Shown here in pieces: positions 10,437 to 21,999 of a stretch of DNA of 64,000 bases. Within the stretch, counting starts at the first letter, position 1. Each line of letters opens with the position of its first letter. Where the stretch lies: positions 61,473,622 to 61,537,621 of the forward strand of contig NC_079202.1 of the NCBI RefSeq assembly GCF_026745355.1, in the 5' to 3' direction. The stretch comes from Beta vulgaris subsp. vulgaris (Eukaryota > Streptophyta > Magnoliopsida > Caryophyllales > Amaranthaceae). The notes below the pieces were generated by a model. That model saw only the letters and a list, made by a program, of their open reading frames with translations, had not been told where the DNA came from and did no database searches. The translations under genes and the position numbers were made by a program.

Positions 10437-11972
10437 ATTAAAGACTCGTATTCTAGAAGAAACCTTAAAACTCTCTGTCTTCTCTCTACCCCACCCACGA
10501 AACCCTAGCCTCCCTCCACCAAAATCCGCTGCAGCAGGCTCGTTGGTGGCCGAAAGTCGCCGGCGAGCCTGCTGCTTGTTGCCTTCATCCTCGTCGGTCT
10601 TTGTCGGTTAGTCGTGTCTCCGTCTCCATCGGCGGTTTTTCGCTTCATCCGTTTTTTCAGTTGCGGTTTTGTTGGCTTCCTGCGTTCGTTTCATCGGCTC
10701 GCCGCCGTGTAGGTCCTCCGTAGCATCCGTCCGTCAGTTTTAGCCCTCCTACAACCCCTGTTTCCAGTCGTCCTTACGCTCCCTCTTCCCGCGTTGTCCT
10801 CTTCGTCTCCCTCCCCCGTCCCTGTCGTCGAGTCCGTGTCGGATTGCCCACCACAGTGTCCTCCAGTTTCCCTGTGTGCCGTGAGTCCCCTGCGTTGTCC
10901 TAGTTTTAGGGTTAGTTCCCCCTCCCCATACCCCTGTTTCTTAGTGCTTGCAGTTAGGTTTAGTTTTCCCCTTCCCCGACCCCCTGTTCGTTGTCAAAGT
11001 GGTTAGTTCTAGGTTCCCCTCCCCATACCCTTGCTCTGTCTTGAGCTTTAGTATTAGTGTCCCCTCCCCGTTCCCCTCTAGTGTTTAGGTGTCGGTTTGT
11101 TGGCTCGCTCAGGACTCCGTCGTTGGCCGTGAAGATTCTGCAGTTTGTATGGTGCTGGTTTTGGTGCGGTATCCATCTATCATGTACTGGTTGTTTTGTT
11201 TTGGGTATCTTGCTTCTGTTCTTTTTTTACGTTTTAATTTAGGATTATTCAGATCTAGTTATGAATATCTAGGGGTTGCAGTATTGGGTAAGATGAGAGG
11301 TGATGATCTTTTGATTCCTGTTGTGGTTAGATCTTCTAGGTTTGTGATTGCAAAGACGGATTTTCGAATCCGTCGATTGGGTGATTTTATTCATTATAAG
11401 TCGCCTACTTTTACAGTGATGACCTTTGCCGTCATCACACCTCAAAAATGCATCTTGTGGGAGGCCCTCCAATTTAATTTGGAGCAAGTTATGTCCTCCA
11501 CGCATTTCGAGTTTCAGTCTTGCGAGACTAAACTCTGGTTACCCTTGTTCAAGGGTCAGAAGTCACCACAGGAGGTGATTTCTTGGTTACTTTCATCAGT
11601 GGAATCCCAGGAAGGTGTTTCTGTTCAAGAACCTTGGGATTTTGTGGTTAGTGCACTTTCGAAGTTACTAGCTGAGTTGCGGCAATCTCCTTTTGAAGAT
11701 CGGTTTTGTGCTGTCTTTCAACAGGTTCCCTCTCATTTTAGGTCTGTTTCATCAAGACCTTTGTCCCCCATCCTCATCGTTTTGCTCGAGATTAGTCTAA
11801 GTTTTAATGTAATAGTTTGTTTTTCTTTCGTAGAGTATGTACGAGCAAATGAAGCTCTTCTAGCTTCATTTGCTTTGTCATCTATGTTGTTATACTAGCA
11901 TTAGGTTGTACTTTCATTTTTTATTAATGCAAATTAACTTGATGTAAAAAAAAAAATTTTTTTTTTTAAAAG
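10437..11972 (+). mobile_element. Retroposon of unknown family, 1.5 kb, poly(A) end
   Basis: Flanked by a perfect 14-bp duplication AACACATGCATACA (10423-10436 and 11973-11986), with an A-run just before the right copy. It therefore inserted by target-primed reverse transcription. The 5' ~650 bases are GC-richer than the surroundings, with repeated CCCTCCCCATACCCC blocks at 10910-11070. The 3' half holds an open frame ending at 11898. A perfect 12-bp stem with 5-nt loop (11845-11873) lies about 75 bases before the A-run. I see no reverse transcriptase. It could be a non-autonomous LINE derivative or a retroposed host transcript. Confidence 0.7.
11089..11898 (+). CDS. Unknown ORF inside retroposon
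   Basis: An open frame of 269 codons in the 3' half of the 10437-11972 retroposon. I do not recognise the product. The stretch from MRGDDLL (position 11293) to about 11780 has a balanced amino-acid composition (RLGDFIHYKS, TPQKCILWEALQ, EPWDFVVSALSKLLAEL). It could be real protein sequence; the first 68 residues come from the leader and look random. No zinc finger, RT or RNase H motif is visible. It may be the gag-like or accessory ORF of a non-autonomous retroposon, or the remnant of a copied host mRNA. Confidence 0.35.
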   Translation: MSVCWLAQDSVVGREDSAVCMVLVLVRYPSIMYWLFCFGYLASVLFLRFNLGLFRSSYEYLGVAVLGKMRGDDLLIPVVVRSSRFVIAKTDFRIRRLGDFIHYKSPTFTVMTFAVITPQKCILWEALQFNLEQVMSSTHFEFQSCETKLWLPLFKGQKSPQEVISWLLSSVESQEGVSVQEPWDFVVSALSKLLAELRQSPFEDRFCAVFQQVPSHFRSVSSRPLSPILIVLLEISLSFNVIVCFSFVEYVRANEALLASFALSSMLLY

Positions 11973-12066
11973 AACACATGCATACATAGTGTTTTTGTTG
12001 ATAATTTATAGCATTTATATTTTAGTAAGCATCCCTCTCTAGTTCCGTTGATTTAGTTTACACTAT

Positions 12067-12431
12067 GACTCCGTTTGGTAGGGCGTAAAATATTTTCAGT
12101 GTAAAAATGATTTTTATGGAAAACAATTTATAATGAAAAAAAAAACAATTCCAAAATTAGTTTTCCGTTGTTTGGTTCCATATAAGAAAAATGATGAAAT
12201 GAACGGAAAATGAAAGGGAAAGTAAGGAGTTAGTGAGAGGAGTGTATAAGAGAGATAAGGAAAACAGTTTTCCCTTCTTTTTGAAGGGAAAATGGTTTTC
12301 CATTATTGGGAGAGTAATTTTATCCCAAGGAAAAATGGTTTTACATTCTTTTGTCAACCAAACAATGTAAAACTGAAAATAGAGTAAAACAGTTTTTCGA
12401 GAAAATGTTTTACGCCTTACCAAACGGAGCC
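12067..12431. mobile_element. Foldback MITE with 'GACTCCGTTTGGTAGGGCG' ends
   Basis: The left end GACTCCGTTTGGTAGGGCG and right end CGCCTTACCAAACGGAGCC form inverted repeats of ~29 bp with few mismatches. The flanks end in TAT and start with TAT, so a 3-bp duplication is possible. Internal blocks of AAAACAGTTTT and GAAAATGGTTTT type also pair. The 106-codon minus-strand ORF is a by-product of this repeat. Confidence 0.7.
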
Positions 12432-12656
12432 TATATATTACCGATACAAACATTATATATAAATACGTGAAACCCATTGTTAAGATTTGTCAAGCTTGTG
12501 TTCTTTTTTCCATTAAACACAAATTCGATTTATAACACGAAGGCGCTCCTCACAAGCCACCTGTTGATACATGCGGTTCACGCGGAGGGAAGTGGATTGT
12601 AAGAAAGAATAGTCAATCATACATGACCATAGGCGCTATCTAGATAAATCAAGAAT

Positions 12657-13064
12657 ATATACTAACAATTCTCTTGCAACGGAACTCCTTGCGATATTGG
12701 AGGCCTTATACTTTGTGGAGACACATAAGTTCCCCACAACTATCATATACTCTGATTGTAGAATTGCACTCGATCGAGCTTCTTACAAAGGAGCACTCTG
12801 ATTTATATTCCAACAATGTTAAATACGTGCAGGCTGCATGGCTCAATAAGAGATTGGAGATTCTGATTAAGCACTGTAGCCAACAACATAATCAAGTGGC
12901 AGATAGCATGGCTAAAGTAGTTAGAGACATGGATGATGAATGTGTTGTAATTAGGATTTCCCCCACCCCCCTAGTTATTGGATGGAACGATTGACCCCGG
13001 GTTATAATATTTTCAACATTATTAGTTAAGGAATGAAATGCTTTGTTTACCAAAAAAAAAAAAA
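12657..13064 (+). mobile_element. 5'-truncated LINE tail with decayed RNase H
   Basis: In one frame near 12670-12800 the translation reads ATELLAILEALYF...TTIIYSDCRIALDRAS, typical of the RNase H domain at the end of plant L1-type ORF2. In another frame HNQVADSMAKVVRD follows (12890-12940), the last RNase H motif, so at least one frameshift has occurred. It ends in a 14-A run. Flanks AGATAAATCAAGAAT (12642-12656) and AGATCGATCAAGAAT (13065-13079) are a 15-bp duplication with two mismatches, so this is an old insertion. Confidence 0.75.
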
Positions 13065-13079
13065 AGATCGATCAAGAAT

Positions 13080-13862
13080 TCATGAAGGATGTCATGTGCA
13101 CGGAATTGTTAAAGAAATTCTGAAACTTCACAAGTCGACCCGCCTTTGGAACACTCCGGCAGAACCTCGTGCGAGACTAGTTCATCTCATAAGCGGGATA
13201 GTCGGCCATAATAATCAATCAATGATTCACCACGAGTTTGTTTGCACTCGCTAATTTTAGTTGTCAATTGGCAAATACGCTTGTCGTTTCGAACTTGAAG
13301 ATGCATCCATAATCTCGATAAGATCGTATTGAGCATAATCTCGATGAGATCGTATTGAGCATAATCTCGATTAGATCGTATTGAGAAGCCATGAAACAAG
13401 CATGGAATGGACAGTGCCCCAATTAACACAAACTCAATATTAAGAAATTCATCTAAAACAATAAAATAAGTATGAGTTTACAAAATCTTGTAGAATTCTA
13501 TTACAAATATTTTTATCATAATACTTTTTTTTTTTGAATGGTAATCTATTCTCTTTTATGCTTAATTGTAGATATTTATTTCCCTTTTCACAAAAATAAA
13601 TAAATAAATAGATATTTATTGGGCTGATATTGGGCCATAATACAGACACTACTTAGCTAGACTGTCACGTGGTATGAGGGCAGTGGACGTCGCATCAAGA
13701 ATCTTGACATATCGATCATTCCATTAAAAACCCAACATAATTACTTGTTTTTTCGTCAAACATACCATGGGCCTATGGGCCCAATTCTCCTTAGCCTTTT
13801 CTTATCCATTCCTTCCTTTCTCTCACATCAAACACTTTTTAGCCCAATATCTTTTAGACCCA
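13080..13862. other. Upstream region of TAC1
   Basis: A 28-bp unit of ATAATCTCGATNAGATCGTATTGAGC type is tandemly repeated about three times at 13311-13385. The rest is AT-rich, with no gene recognised. The last few hundred bases are likely TAC1 promoter. Confidence 0.5.
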
Positions 13863-13870
13863 ATATATAA
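13863..13870 (+). promoter_or_regulatory. TATA box of TAC1
   Basis: ATATATAA lies 53 bases before the start codon at 13923. A transcription start near 13895 would give a very short 5' UTR, compatible with this gene. Seen by position only. Confidence 0.45.
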
Positions 13871-13922
13871 GGTGTACTTTATTACTCTTAACTTTACAAG
13901 CAACTAAAGCAATTAGAAAGAG

Positions 13923-14952
13923 ATGAAGGTTAGTTCACTACTTTGTATTTCTTCATGAAAGTTTCTAAAACCAATTTTCACAAATTTTATTCTACTCTTT
14001 TCATATTATATACTTGGTCTTACGATTAATATCTCAATTATTAGAAGTAACATATTAAACTTTATGACTAATTGATAATAATTGAATATATAGGTCTTCA
14101 ATTGGGTGCAACGTCGATTACTCAATGTTCATTCATGCACAAACTTTCCACAAGGTAATCTTAATCTATTTTACTTACCATAATCTACTGTGTGAACGTA
14201 AGGAATTAATCCTCTTGCAATCTTTTGATATAATACTTAATTTCTCACCAATTGCAATAATTACTTTGATTTCGCAACATTTGCATAGTGTTGCATGATT
14301 AAATCATAAGTTATATTTTTCGATTATCAACTTATAATAAATTTCATGCAAATAAAAATGACATATCATGCATTGGCAAACTTGAAAGTCGATGTTTTGC
14401 AACTATTGAGAATTAGAGGAAGCTAGTATTGGACAACTTTCATAAAAATGTTACACTTATTGCTTATTGTAGGATTAGAAGATTATTCTCACTGTTGCAA
14501 GTCATCCAAATTCTGATTATATTATAGTCTTTTGAAAATGCCAAGAAGTTTGTACTTTGTACATGCTCTAATGGACAATATACCACTTAATATATACTCG
14601 TCTTGTTTGATTCAATTCGTGTCTTTTTAAAATGATCACGTGAAGGTGTAACATTCGAAAAAAAATGTTAGACCTACATTCACCTACTTACTTTTTTCTC
14701 GTACGCGTGATGCAGAAAATGGAGAACTAGAAGATAGTCATGATGCACATATGGTAGTGAATATGCTCGACCATTGGAATGATGGTATCCTAGCCATTGG
14801 CACACTTGCTATTGGTCCCTTGGAGAATTGTGATGAATATGATATCATTGAGGAGGTTAATGATGGTCATGATAAAGCAATCACCAATTATGTTCATGAT
14901 CAAGATGTTATGGATGATCATGATATCAAAGATGATAATCATGATAATGATA

Positions 14953-14984
<32 letters not shown>

Positions 14985-17900
14985 ATGAATCCATTAATGA
15001 AGGTTGACATTTTTAGCCATGAATTGGAGAAATTTATTGGTGCAAACCATGAAATCACAGAGGAAGAAGTTGTTGAGCATGAAGGGCAAACTAACAAGAG
15101 AAGAGTGACTCTTGCTGATCTCTTCTTGGAGGATCCTGATCATTACCACCCTGTGCAAGTATTGAAGGAGCTGGATAATGAGGATCATGGTCATGATGAT
15201 GATGATGATGATCATGATGATGATGATAATGATCATGATCATGTTAAGGATGATGTTATCGTTGAGAAGAAAGGTCTCAAGATGATCATAAAACCAACTT
15301 CTCGCGTTAAAAATCGTCTTTCTAAAGCCAAAAAACTTGTCATGGAGGAATTGCACCCACTCAAGAAGTTTAACAAAGTGAGTGAAAAAGAACAAACTCC
15401 CCTTAATTATTCCTTACTATATATGTCGATTTAATCAATTCTCTTATTTTCTTTGATTCTCATTATCTAATTATTCCAATTTCATCTCTTTAATTTGATT
15501 GATTCACTATGTTCATTCATGTAGTTGTCTTTCACAAATTTTAAAAATATGCAATGAACCACTAGTTAAGTAAATTAATTTTGAAAATATTACTCCTATT
15601 CTAATAATTTTTTGTAAGAAATGTAATTATAATTATGAAATATTATGTCTATCCCATAAACAAGCTAAATTTAAGGATATGAATCAATATTATGGCACCC
15701 CTTTAAAATACACGCACCAACGTTAAATTTCATGTCATTTTAAGTTATAGTGTAAATAAAATAAAATTACATACTACTCTTTTCGTATTATCAATATGAT
15801 ACTAACAAGTTTTAAATATATGTTTACGTATCAATTATCAGAAGACTTAATATGTCCTGCACAAGTCACTGAAAATTATGACTTTTTAAAGCTCAAAGAT
15901 AGTTGTTAAGACTTAAGATATACGTTGGAAAACTCATTGACCTAAAAGTTGATGTGCATAATTTCTTTGGATTCTATTCGGGTTGTATATGTATATGTAT
16001 ATTTGATGGAAAATATAACTAAGCAATATCTTTAATTCCACTTTTTTAATATGTAGCTTGTGAAAAGGATTATGAAGAAGAAGATTTATCCAGATCTCGA
16101 AGGAAAAACAAAGGACAATAAGATGCAGCAAAGCTACAACTCCACCAATGAGCAAGATGTAGCCAATCATGACTCAGCCTCTTTGCTTCTTGTTCAAGGT
16201 ACATATATTATTTTCTAGTTGTCTAACAAGAATATTGTTTGATTGATTTGATATTACTTATGGCAATACCACATCTATTGGGATTATACTATTGATTTTT
16301 TTTTAAGGATAGAAGTTAGTTCAAGTGGGTAGAGTGCTCTTCCTTGGTCCTTGAAGTCAGGGGTTCGATCCTTACCCCCAATATTCTATTGGGGTACGTA
16401 TTTCCTTAGCATGCTATGCATGCCTTACCAGCCAATATGTTGGTGTTCCCTACAGGCTAGTAGGAGTTAGCCCCTGGGTTGATTTAATTTCCTAATAAAA
16501 AAAATACTATTGATATTTTTTGGCAATGGATTATACTATTATTATTGTTGTACTAATATGTATATACATCTAAACTATAATTAGTCATTCATAATCAGTC
16601 ACTTCACTCTGATTAATGTTTTTTTTTGGGGATAATTGTGAATTGTGAATTATGATATTATTGCTATAAGACATTCTTTGATTTAGAATGTACCGAGTCT
16701 TTTCTATCAGATAGAAAAATCCAATCATATTTTTCCCTATTGACGTCCTCTACTTTCGTGATCGGTTGATAAGTCGATTTATTAGAAAACTCCAATTATA
16801 TATATGCTTTGAATTAATTAGAGTTAAAGTTGATGAACATTAGCAATATGTGATCCCTACTAGATTAAATTTTCTATGGTATGTATTCCACGCACACCCG
16901 TAAATTATATGGTTCTGAGACCTTGATGACTGATGAGTACCTGACCAGTAGCGAGCACTATAGTAAACAAAATATTAACTAAAAGAACATATAGGTTAAG
17001 ATACACCAATAACTAAATACATAGCTCCTTATTCGTTTATATTTGTTCTTTTTATTTCGATATTTTCTCTCTCGAAAAGATTTTGAATAGGAAGAAGTGA
17101 AGACAATAAGAGGAATGAAAAGATGTAAACGAATATAGAGGTATCTTGATCAACTGATCATATGTAAAAACAAATGTTATAGGATTTATATGAATGCATA
17201 TCTTCAAAGTTGTATGTGGCAAACGTACAAGGTAAACTGTAATATATTAGTGTATAGGGACTATAGATCATATGTAGGGAGCCACATATACGAGTAGTAT
17301 AGTTGAGGTCGTGAGGATTGACCTGAAATCATATTATACCACCCGATAATTCTACTAACTAAACTAGTTGACAGCAACTCGACAAGTTCACACCCCCGAT
17401 AACTTTAATATGATAATGTCGAGGCAATTATATAAATCTTCTAATTAGGCAGGGTTCCAATAACATAAAGGAGAGACAGAGAGGAGGAGATATCGCAAAA
17501 ATAGACGACCTAAGACCGTGATTGTGAAATGTGTGATCCACATACATTTCATGATACATATGATAATTAATAATATGAATAATGAAGCTGGAAAAAGAAA
17601 CTTCATTACTGTTGTCCTGTACTATTCTAAATCAAATTGGAGATGTATTTATTCATTTGGATTTTGAAGGATTGTTCATTTAATCGTCTCAAAGGACTTC
17701 ATATACAGTAGTAGGACCATAGTTTGTTATCTCCTGGGAAATAGAAAGATGCATGTACCACCTTCATGCTACCTCATGTTTTGGATTTTGAGTCTTAATC
17801 ACAACTATATAGAAGCATACATTAGGGACCATTGGACCACTTTGTTAAGTCTTAAATCAAGTATTTTTTTTTTTTTTTTTTTTGAGGGGAAATCAAGTAT

Positions 17901-18366
17901 TATATAGCTCAATTTTTAAAATTTCCTTTTTTGGTTTTCTATTTCATTTCCTAGAAAAAGAGAAAAAAGTTATTATTATTTTTTTTTATAAAGAGCTTAC
18001 CCTTTTTATAGTGGCATATTAAGCTCGTGAGTCGTGATATATTATTACTAGAGATTCGAGGTTACTATAACAAGTAAATTGTATATTATATTATCTATAA
18101 AAGCAGTATCGTATTACCTTCTTATTTAAGCTACTTGTAAATTAGCGTAAATATTTCCCTTTAAAATAAGTTGTCATATATTTCATTTGAAAAATTGCCA
18201 TTTTTTTTTTCAAAATTCATATGAGCCACGATGGAAGTAAAATACGAAGAAGGAGAGGCCGGGGGGATTCATTTGAGAAATTGTCATTATTGCGTATAGA
18301 AAAACGACCTTTTGCCTCTTGAGTCTTGATGTATCGAATCTCTCTTGTACAGGCAATATGGTTTGA
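13923..18366 (+). CDS. TAC1: TAC1 (TILLER ANGLE CONTROL 1), IGT family
   Basis: Five exons inferred: 13923-13928, 14094-14154, 14716-15377, 16057-16198 and 18353-18366; the first four introns' GT-AG borders keep the frame open. Exon 1 encodes only MK, a hallmark of IGT/LAZY genes, and joins to VFNWVQRRLL, the conserved N-terminus. The IGT motif is WNDGILAIGTL at residues 43-53. Near the C-terminus, HPLKKFNKLVKRIMKKKIYPDLEGK-type sequence spans the exon 3/4 junction, as in the family. I see no C-terminal EAR-like LEL motif, which separates TAC1 from LAZY proteins. TAC1 promotes wider branch and tiller angles. Length is about 294 residues. Unusual are Asp/His-rich tracts at residues 95-111 and 179-202. 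The last exon (four codons) is the weakest part; without it, translation stops a few codons into intron 4. Confidence 0.85.
14955..14981 (+). repeat. (GAT)9 microsatellite inside TAC1 exon 3
   Basis: Nine perfect GAT triplets encode nine Asp residues (about 103-111 of TAC1). A second interrupted GAT/CAT tract lies at 15182-15242. Both are in frame, so length changes would add or remove Asp/His without disrupting the gene. Confidence 0.9.
16297..16503 (+). mobile_element. tRNA-derived SINE in TAC1 intron 4
   Basis: Bounded by an 11-bp duplication ATACTATTGAT (16286-16296 and 16504-16514). A box A-like AGTTCAAGTGGGTAGAG near the 5' end and box B GGGTTCGATCC mark a tRNA-derived head. It ends TAATAAAAAAAA. 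It lies 99 bases after the exon 4 donor, in sense orientation with the gene. The body differs from the 6191 and 61344 SINEs, so this is a separate family. Confidence 0.85.
16515..18352. other. Remainder of TAC1 intron 4
   Basis: AT-rich, non-coding. It contains a run of 21 T's near 17863-17884 and no recognised element. If the last TAC1 exon is misplaced, this stretch is 3' UTR or intergenic DNA instead. Confidence 0.45.
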
Positions 18367-18865
18367 GCAGCAGACTGATGAATGATGATGTATCTCCAAG
18401 CTAAGGAAGTGTACTATTGCCATATCGACGATTAATGAAGTGAAGTATATATGATGATCAGAAAGTTCAGGAGATTAGACATCCCCCTTTCGAACTTGAG
18501 GTTTATTTTGAGTTCGAGCTCAACAAGGCTGTGGGTGGGAATGTGTTAGATTGTACGTAGTTTTTATGAGAGAATGGAGTTGTACTTTACTAAGATTTAA
18601 ACTTTAAAGGACGTACATGTTTCAGATGCAATATTTAAGTGTATGCATGCTTCCTTTAATTTTCTACAATTTTTAGGCTTTTCACGAAACTTATGTTATT
18701 TAGGGGATGACATCTGTTGTTTATGGCTATCGTTGTTTTTGGATGCTTAATGTCGATCTTTGTTGCTAGACATCAGCAGCTTTACATGCATTTATAAATG
18801 TAAGTTTTAGATCTAATAATTTAAATTTAGATGAGTTATATATAAGAAATACAAAGGAGTATATG
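18367..18865. other. TAC1 3' flank
   Basis: Probably 3' UTR followed by intergenic DNA. No further gene recognised. Confidence 0.4.
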
Positions 18866-19176
18866 ATAGAGTATAAATCTATTCTTGGACTCCATCCAAA
18901 AGCTTAAGCTGATGGTTGGAGTCTCAGAAATAGATTTATACTCTATCACGCCACCTCACGCGATAGCCCAGTGGGCTTGAAGTAGTGTGGATGCAGCACA
19001 TGTCCTCTCATACCTAACGCTAAATATTGCACTTAGAAATGCGGGGCAGCTGAGATTTGGACTCGTGACTTAGCTTGTATGTCACGCTGGCTCTGATACC
19101 ATGTCAAAAGACCAACTCAACTAAAAGGTTAATAAGCTAATGATTGGAGTCCCAAGAATAGATTTATACTCTATCA
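18866..19176 (-). mobile_element. TRIM retrotransposon with palindromic 3' end (minus)
   Basis: Read on the minus strand, a 75-bp LTR (19102-19176) begins TGATAGAGTATAAATC and ends ...GACA. It is followed directly by TGGTATCAGAGC, the initiator-Met tRNA primer-binding site common in plant Copia/TRIM elements. About 140 bases of non-coding interior follow, then GTGAGGTGGCG as a polypurine-like tract, then a second LTR start (TGATAGAGTATAAATC) at 18948 running leftwards. That second LTR is cut short and fused to an inverted copy of its own start (18868-18900), giving a hairpin with ~35-nt arms. No coding capacity. Confidence 0.75.
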
Positions 19177-21360
19177 TATACAACATAGGAATAGGGGGTA
19201 TGAAGAGATTTGAAGTTTCGAACCACTATGGCTTGTGGGTTGGGCTATGGGAGATTGATGGTACAACCACCCAACCATACCATCACTTCATTGCTAAGAG
19301 AACTTATTACGAAACGAAAGGAACATACATTTTGAAATGTCTTAGGTTTTGGCTCTCTCCTTACCTTTTTTTCGTTGAGTTTTGCAAGAAAAATAAGTTC
19401 TAAAAAGTCTTTTCAGAGCTAATTAATAAGTTCATATTTCCTTTATTTTCTGATTAGTTGTAATATTTGCTTTTTAGGAGTCAAATGTAATATGTAGAGT
19501 TCAGCTAGATTCGACTTAATGTTTATATTCATCATATCGACTAAATAAATAGGCTATATTAATGGATGTTAGTAATGGTCTACATTTTACATTGTCGACC
19601 AGGACCGAAGAAACAATTCACTTAATAAAAGAAACGAGGTTGTATAACTAACAACTACAATATAATCTAATTAATTCTACAATTAGGTCATGTTAAAAAG
19701 TAATAAGTTTAGATACGTTAGATTCACAAAAATCTTCTAATGGGTATATAGTATATACTAAAAAATATGGTTTTCTCAAAGGACCCTATTAAGCTAGATT
19801 ACTTCATTATTCTATTCCTTTGTGTTTTTTTTTTTTTTTAAACCTTTGGGTCTTAGGATTCCTTTGATTCAAGAACTTTTATAAGCTCAAAACCTAACCT
19901 TGGGTTCAGTGATGAAGAAGATGATAAGAGATGTTGTGGGTTGGGAGTTGTTGAATTAACAGCTAACAAGAGACATACATAACATATTCATCAACTAAAT
20001 ATCAAATCACCTCACTTTTTTACAAGCATCCGATGCAGCAATATAGGCGTTGATAGGCTCACAATGTAACAACAGCCATACAATGGACCTTGTTCTAGGC
20101 TTCATTTCCTGTTTGACATGCATGACTTGTTAGGTTATTACAAGACACAGTACTAAGTGGTCAAATTTAAAAGCACGTTGCTTTTTCCTTCCCCCCTCTA
20201 TCAGATCTCACTTTAATATTATCACCGTCTTTTTGTGCTTTATGACGTTCAATGGAGAACAAGGAACATTCACGTAATTATGTCTACTATATACCTCTAC
20301 AACTTGTACCACATATCCCCATTAACTTAGCTTTTTATATTTTGTATGTGTAAGACATCATAAATCTTGTTGTTTCTTTTCTTTCTTATTGTCGGGCTGT
20401 TGGTCCCTCTCTTACACCAAAAAAAATCATAAATCTTGTTATATTCATTTTAATATGTACTTTCATGAAATCAATTTTTGATAAGTTTTAGTTAAACTTA
20501 ATCAGATATATTGATATTCAAAATTATGCGTTCACAAACATGTCAAAATCCTTTTAAATATAAAAAATAAAGAAAATATATATGAGCACCTACTTTTAAT
20601 CCAGGTGAATCAATTTACCCTCTTTCATTCTACACTTAGATTTAATATTACCATGGCGAGTTCATCCTAAACCTAGGTATAATTTCCACTTTCTCATTTT
20701 CTTTTCTAACATGTACTCTCCCATTTAAGCACATGGGTACATAACGTAAGATATTTTAAAATTACACTCAATTATAGGATAAAATGTATTGTGACTAAGA
20801 GAGAAGGGAAATTTTGCTACAATTACCTCATAATAATACTCCTAGTGTAGTTTTTATTTGAAATATAAAAAAAATGCAATAATTATTTTCGAATATCTTT
20901 TTTCTCTAATTAAATTTAGATAATAATATAGCTTGCAATTATAAGATACAACCTCTCATAATTTTAACCAATAGAATAGTTGACATTCACATATTTTGTC
21001 TCTTATTGAATGCCTACACCTTTGCTTTTCTACCATTGACATCACATTATATATGTTTAGAGATGTTAAGCGGGTCATGTCAAGTCCATCGGTGAACAGG
21101 TTGAACACCCTCAACCCTAACTAGATAACAAAACTCAATCCTAACCCAAATTTGTTTCTCAAGCATGCATATATACGTAAACTAAATAAATGTACATCTT
21201 ACATACTAATACAAATATATTCATATATATTCATGAAAAATATTCAAATTATTTCAAGCAAACTACTCCCTCCATCGCAGAAATATTTGAACACTTGTTC
21301 AGACATGTATCTTAAGGTGATAAGTTGTACGTAGTGTGGTTATCAAATGTTATATATATA
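19177..21360. other. Intergenic DNA, nothing recognised
   Basis: AT-rich. A solitary Stowaway-like terminus (CTACTCCCTCCATCGCAGAA) lies at 21264-21283 without a clear partner. No gene or RNA gene seen. Confidence 0.4.
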
Positions 21361-21999
21361 TCTATACACATATATTAAAGGCGTGTGTGCCAATATATAC
21401 ATGTCATATGTCACCTCTGTTACTCCACTAGAATTGTCCAATGTGTACATAGCTCGTGTCAATTAACAAAAGTAAATTTAGTTTTCAACAAGATTTGAAC
21501 ATGTGACCTCTTGCTATTATAACATGCCACAATTACCATCTCAACTAACTTTTAATCATGATTTAAGTGTGCACACTAAAAAAAAATTAAATTACCATCT
21601 AGGAAAAGACATAATACAATAAGAAGCCACCAGAGAATCAACCCTCTTGGTAAAAATGAACCAGGAGATCATCGCTTAACATTATGAAAAAAAGAAACCT
21701 CACTTATAAAACTACAAAAGTGTAAGGAAATGTAAAATCAATAAACATCAAAAAAATCTAAAAATCTATTTAGCATGGAAACTCTCATGAAGATCCTGTT
21801 TTCCATTTTCGAAACTCGAGAGGACAAAATTTCTTTGAAAGACCAGCGAGTTTCCTGCCTCAATGATCTTCAGTCACAAAATGATATTTTTCCAACTAAA
21901 AATCTATTTGCTAACTCTATAGTCTATGCCCTATTATATACATCTTTTGTCGGTAATAAACAAAACTACAACAGATTTCTATGTAGCAATAGTTATTTA

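Noticed and set aside
12157..12477. 106-codon minus-strand ORF
   Set aside because: It lies across the foldback MITE 12067-12431 and reads its inverted repeats.
14994..15395. 133-codon minus-strand ORF with poly-Ile/Met runs
   Set aside because: Antisense shadow of the GAT/CAT tract in TAC1 exon 3.
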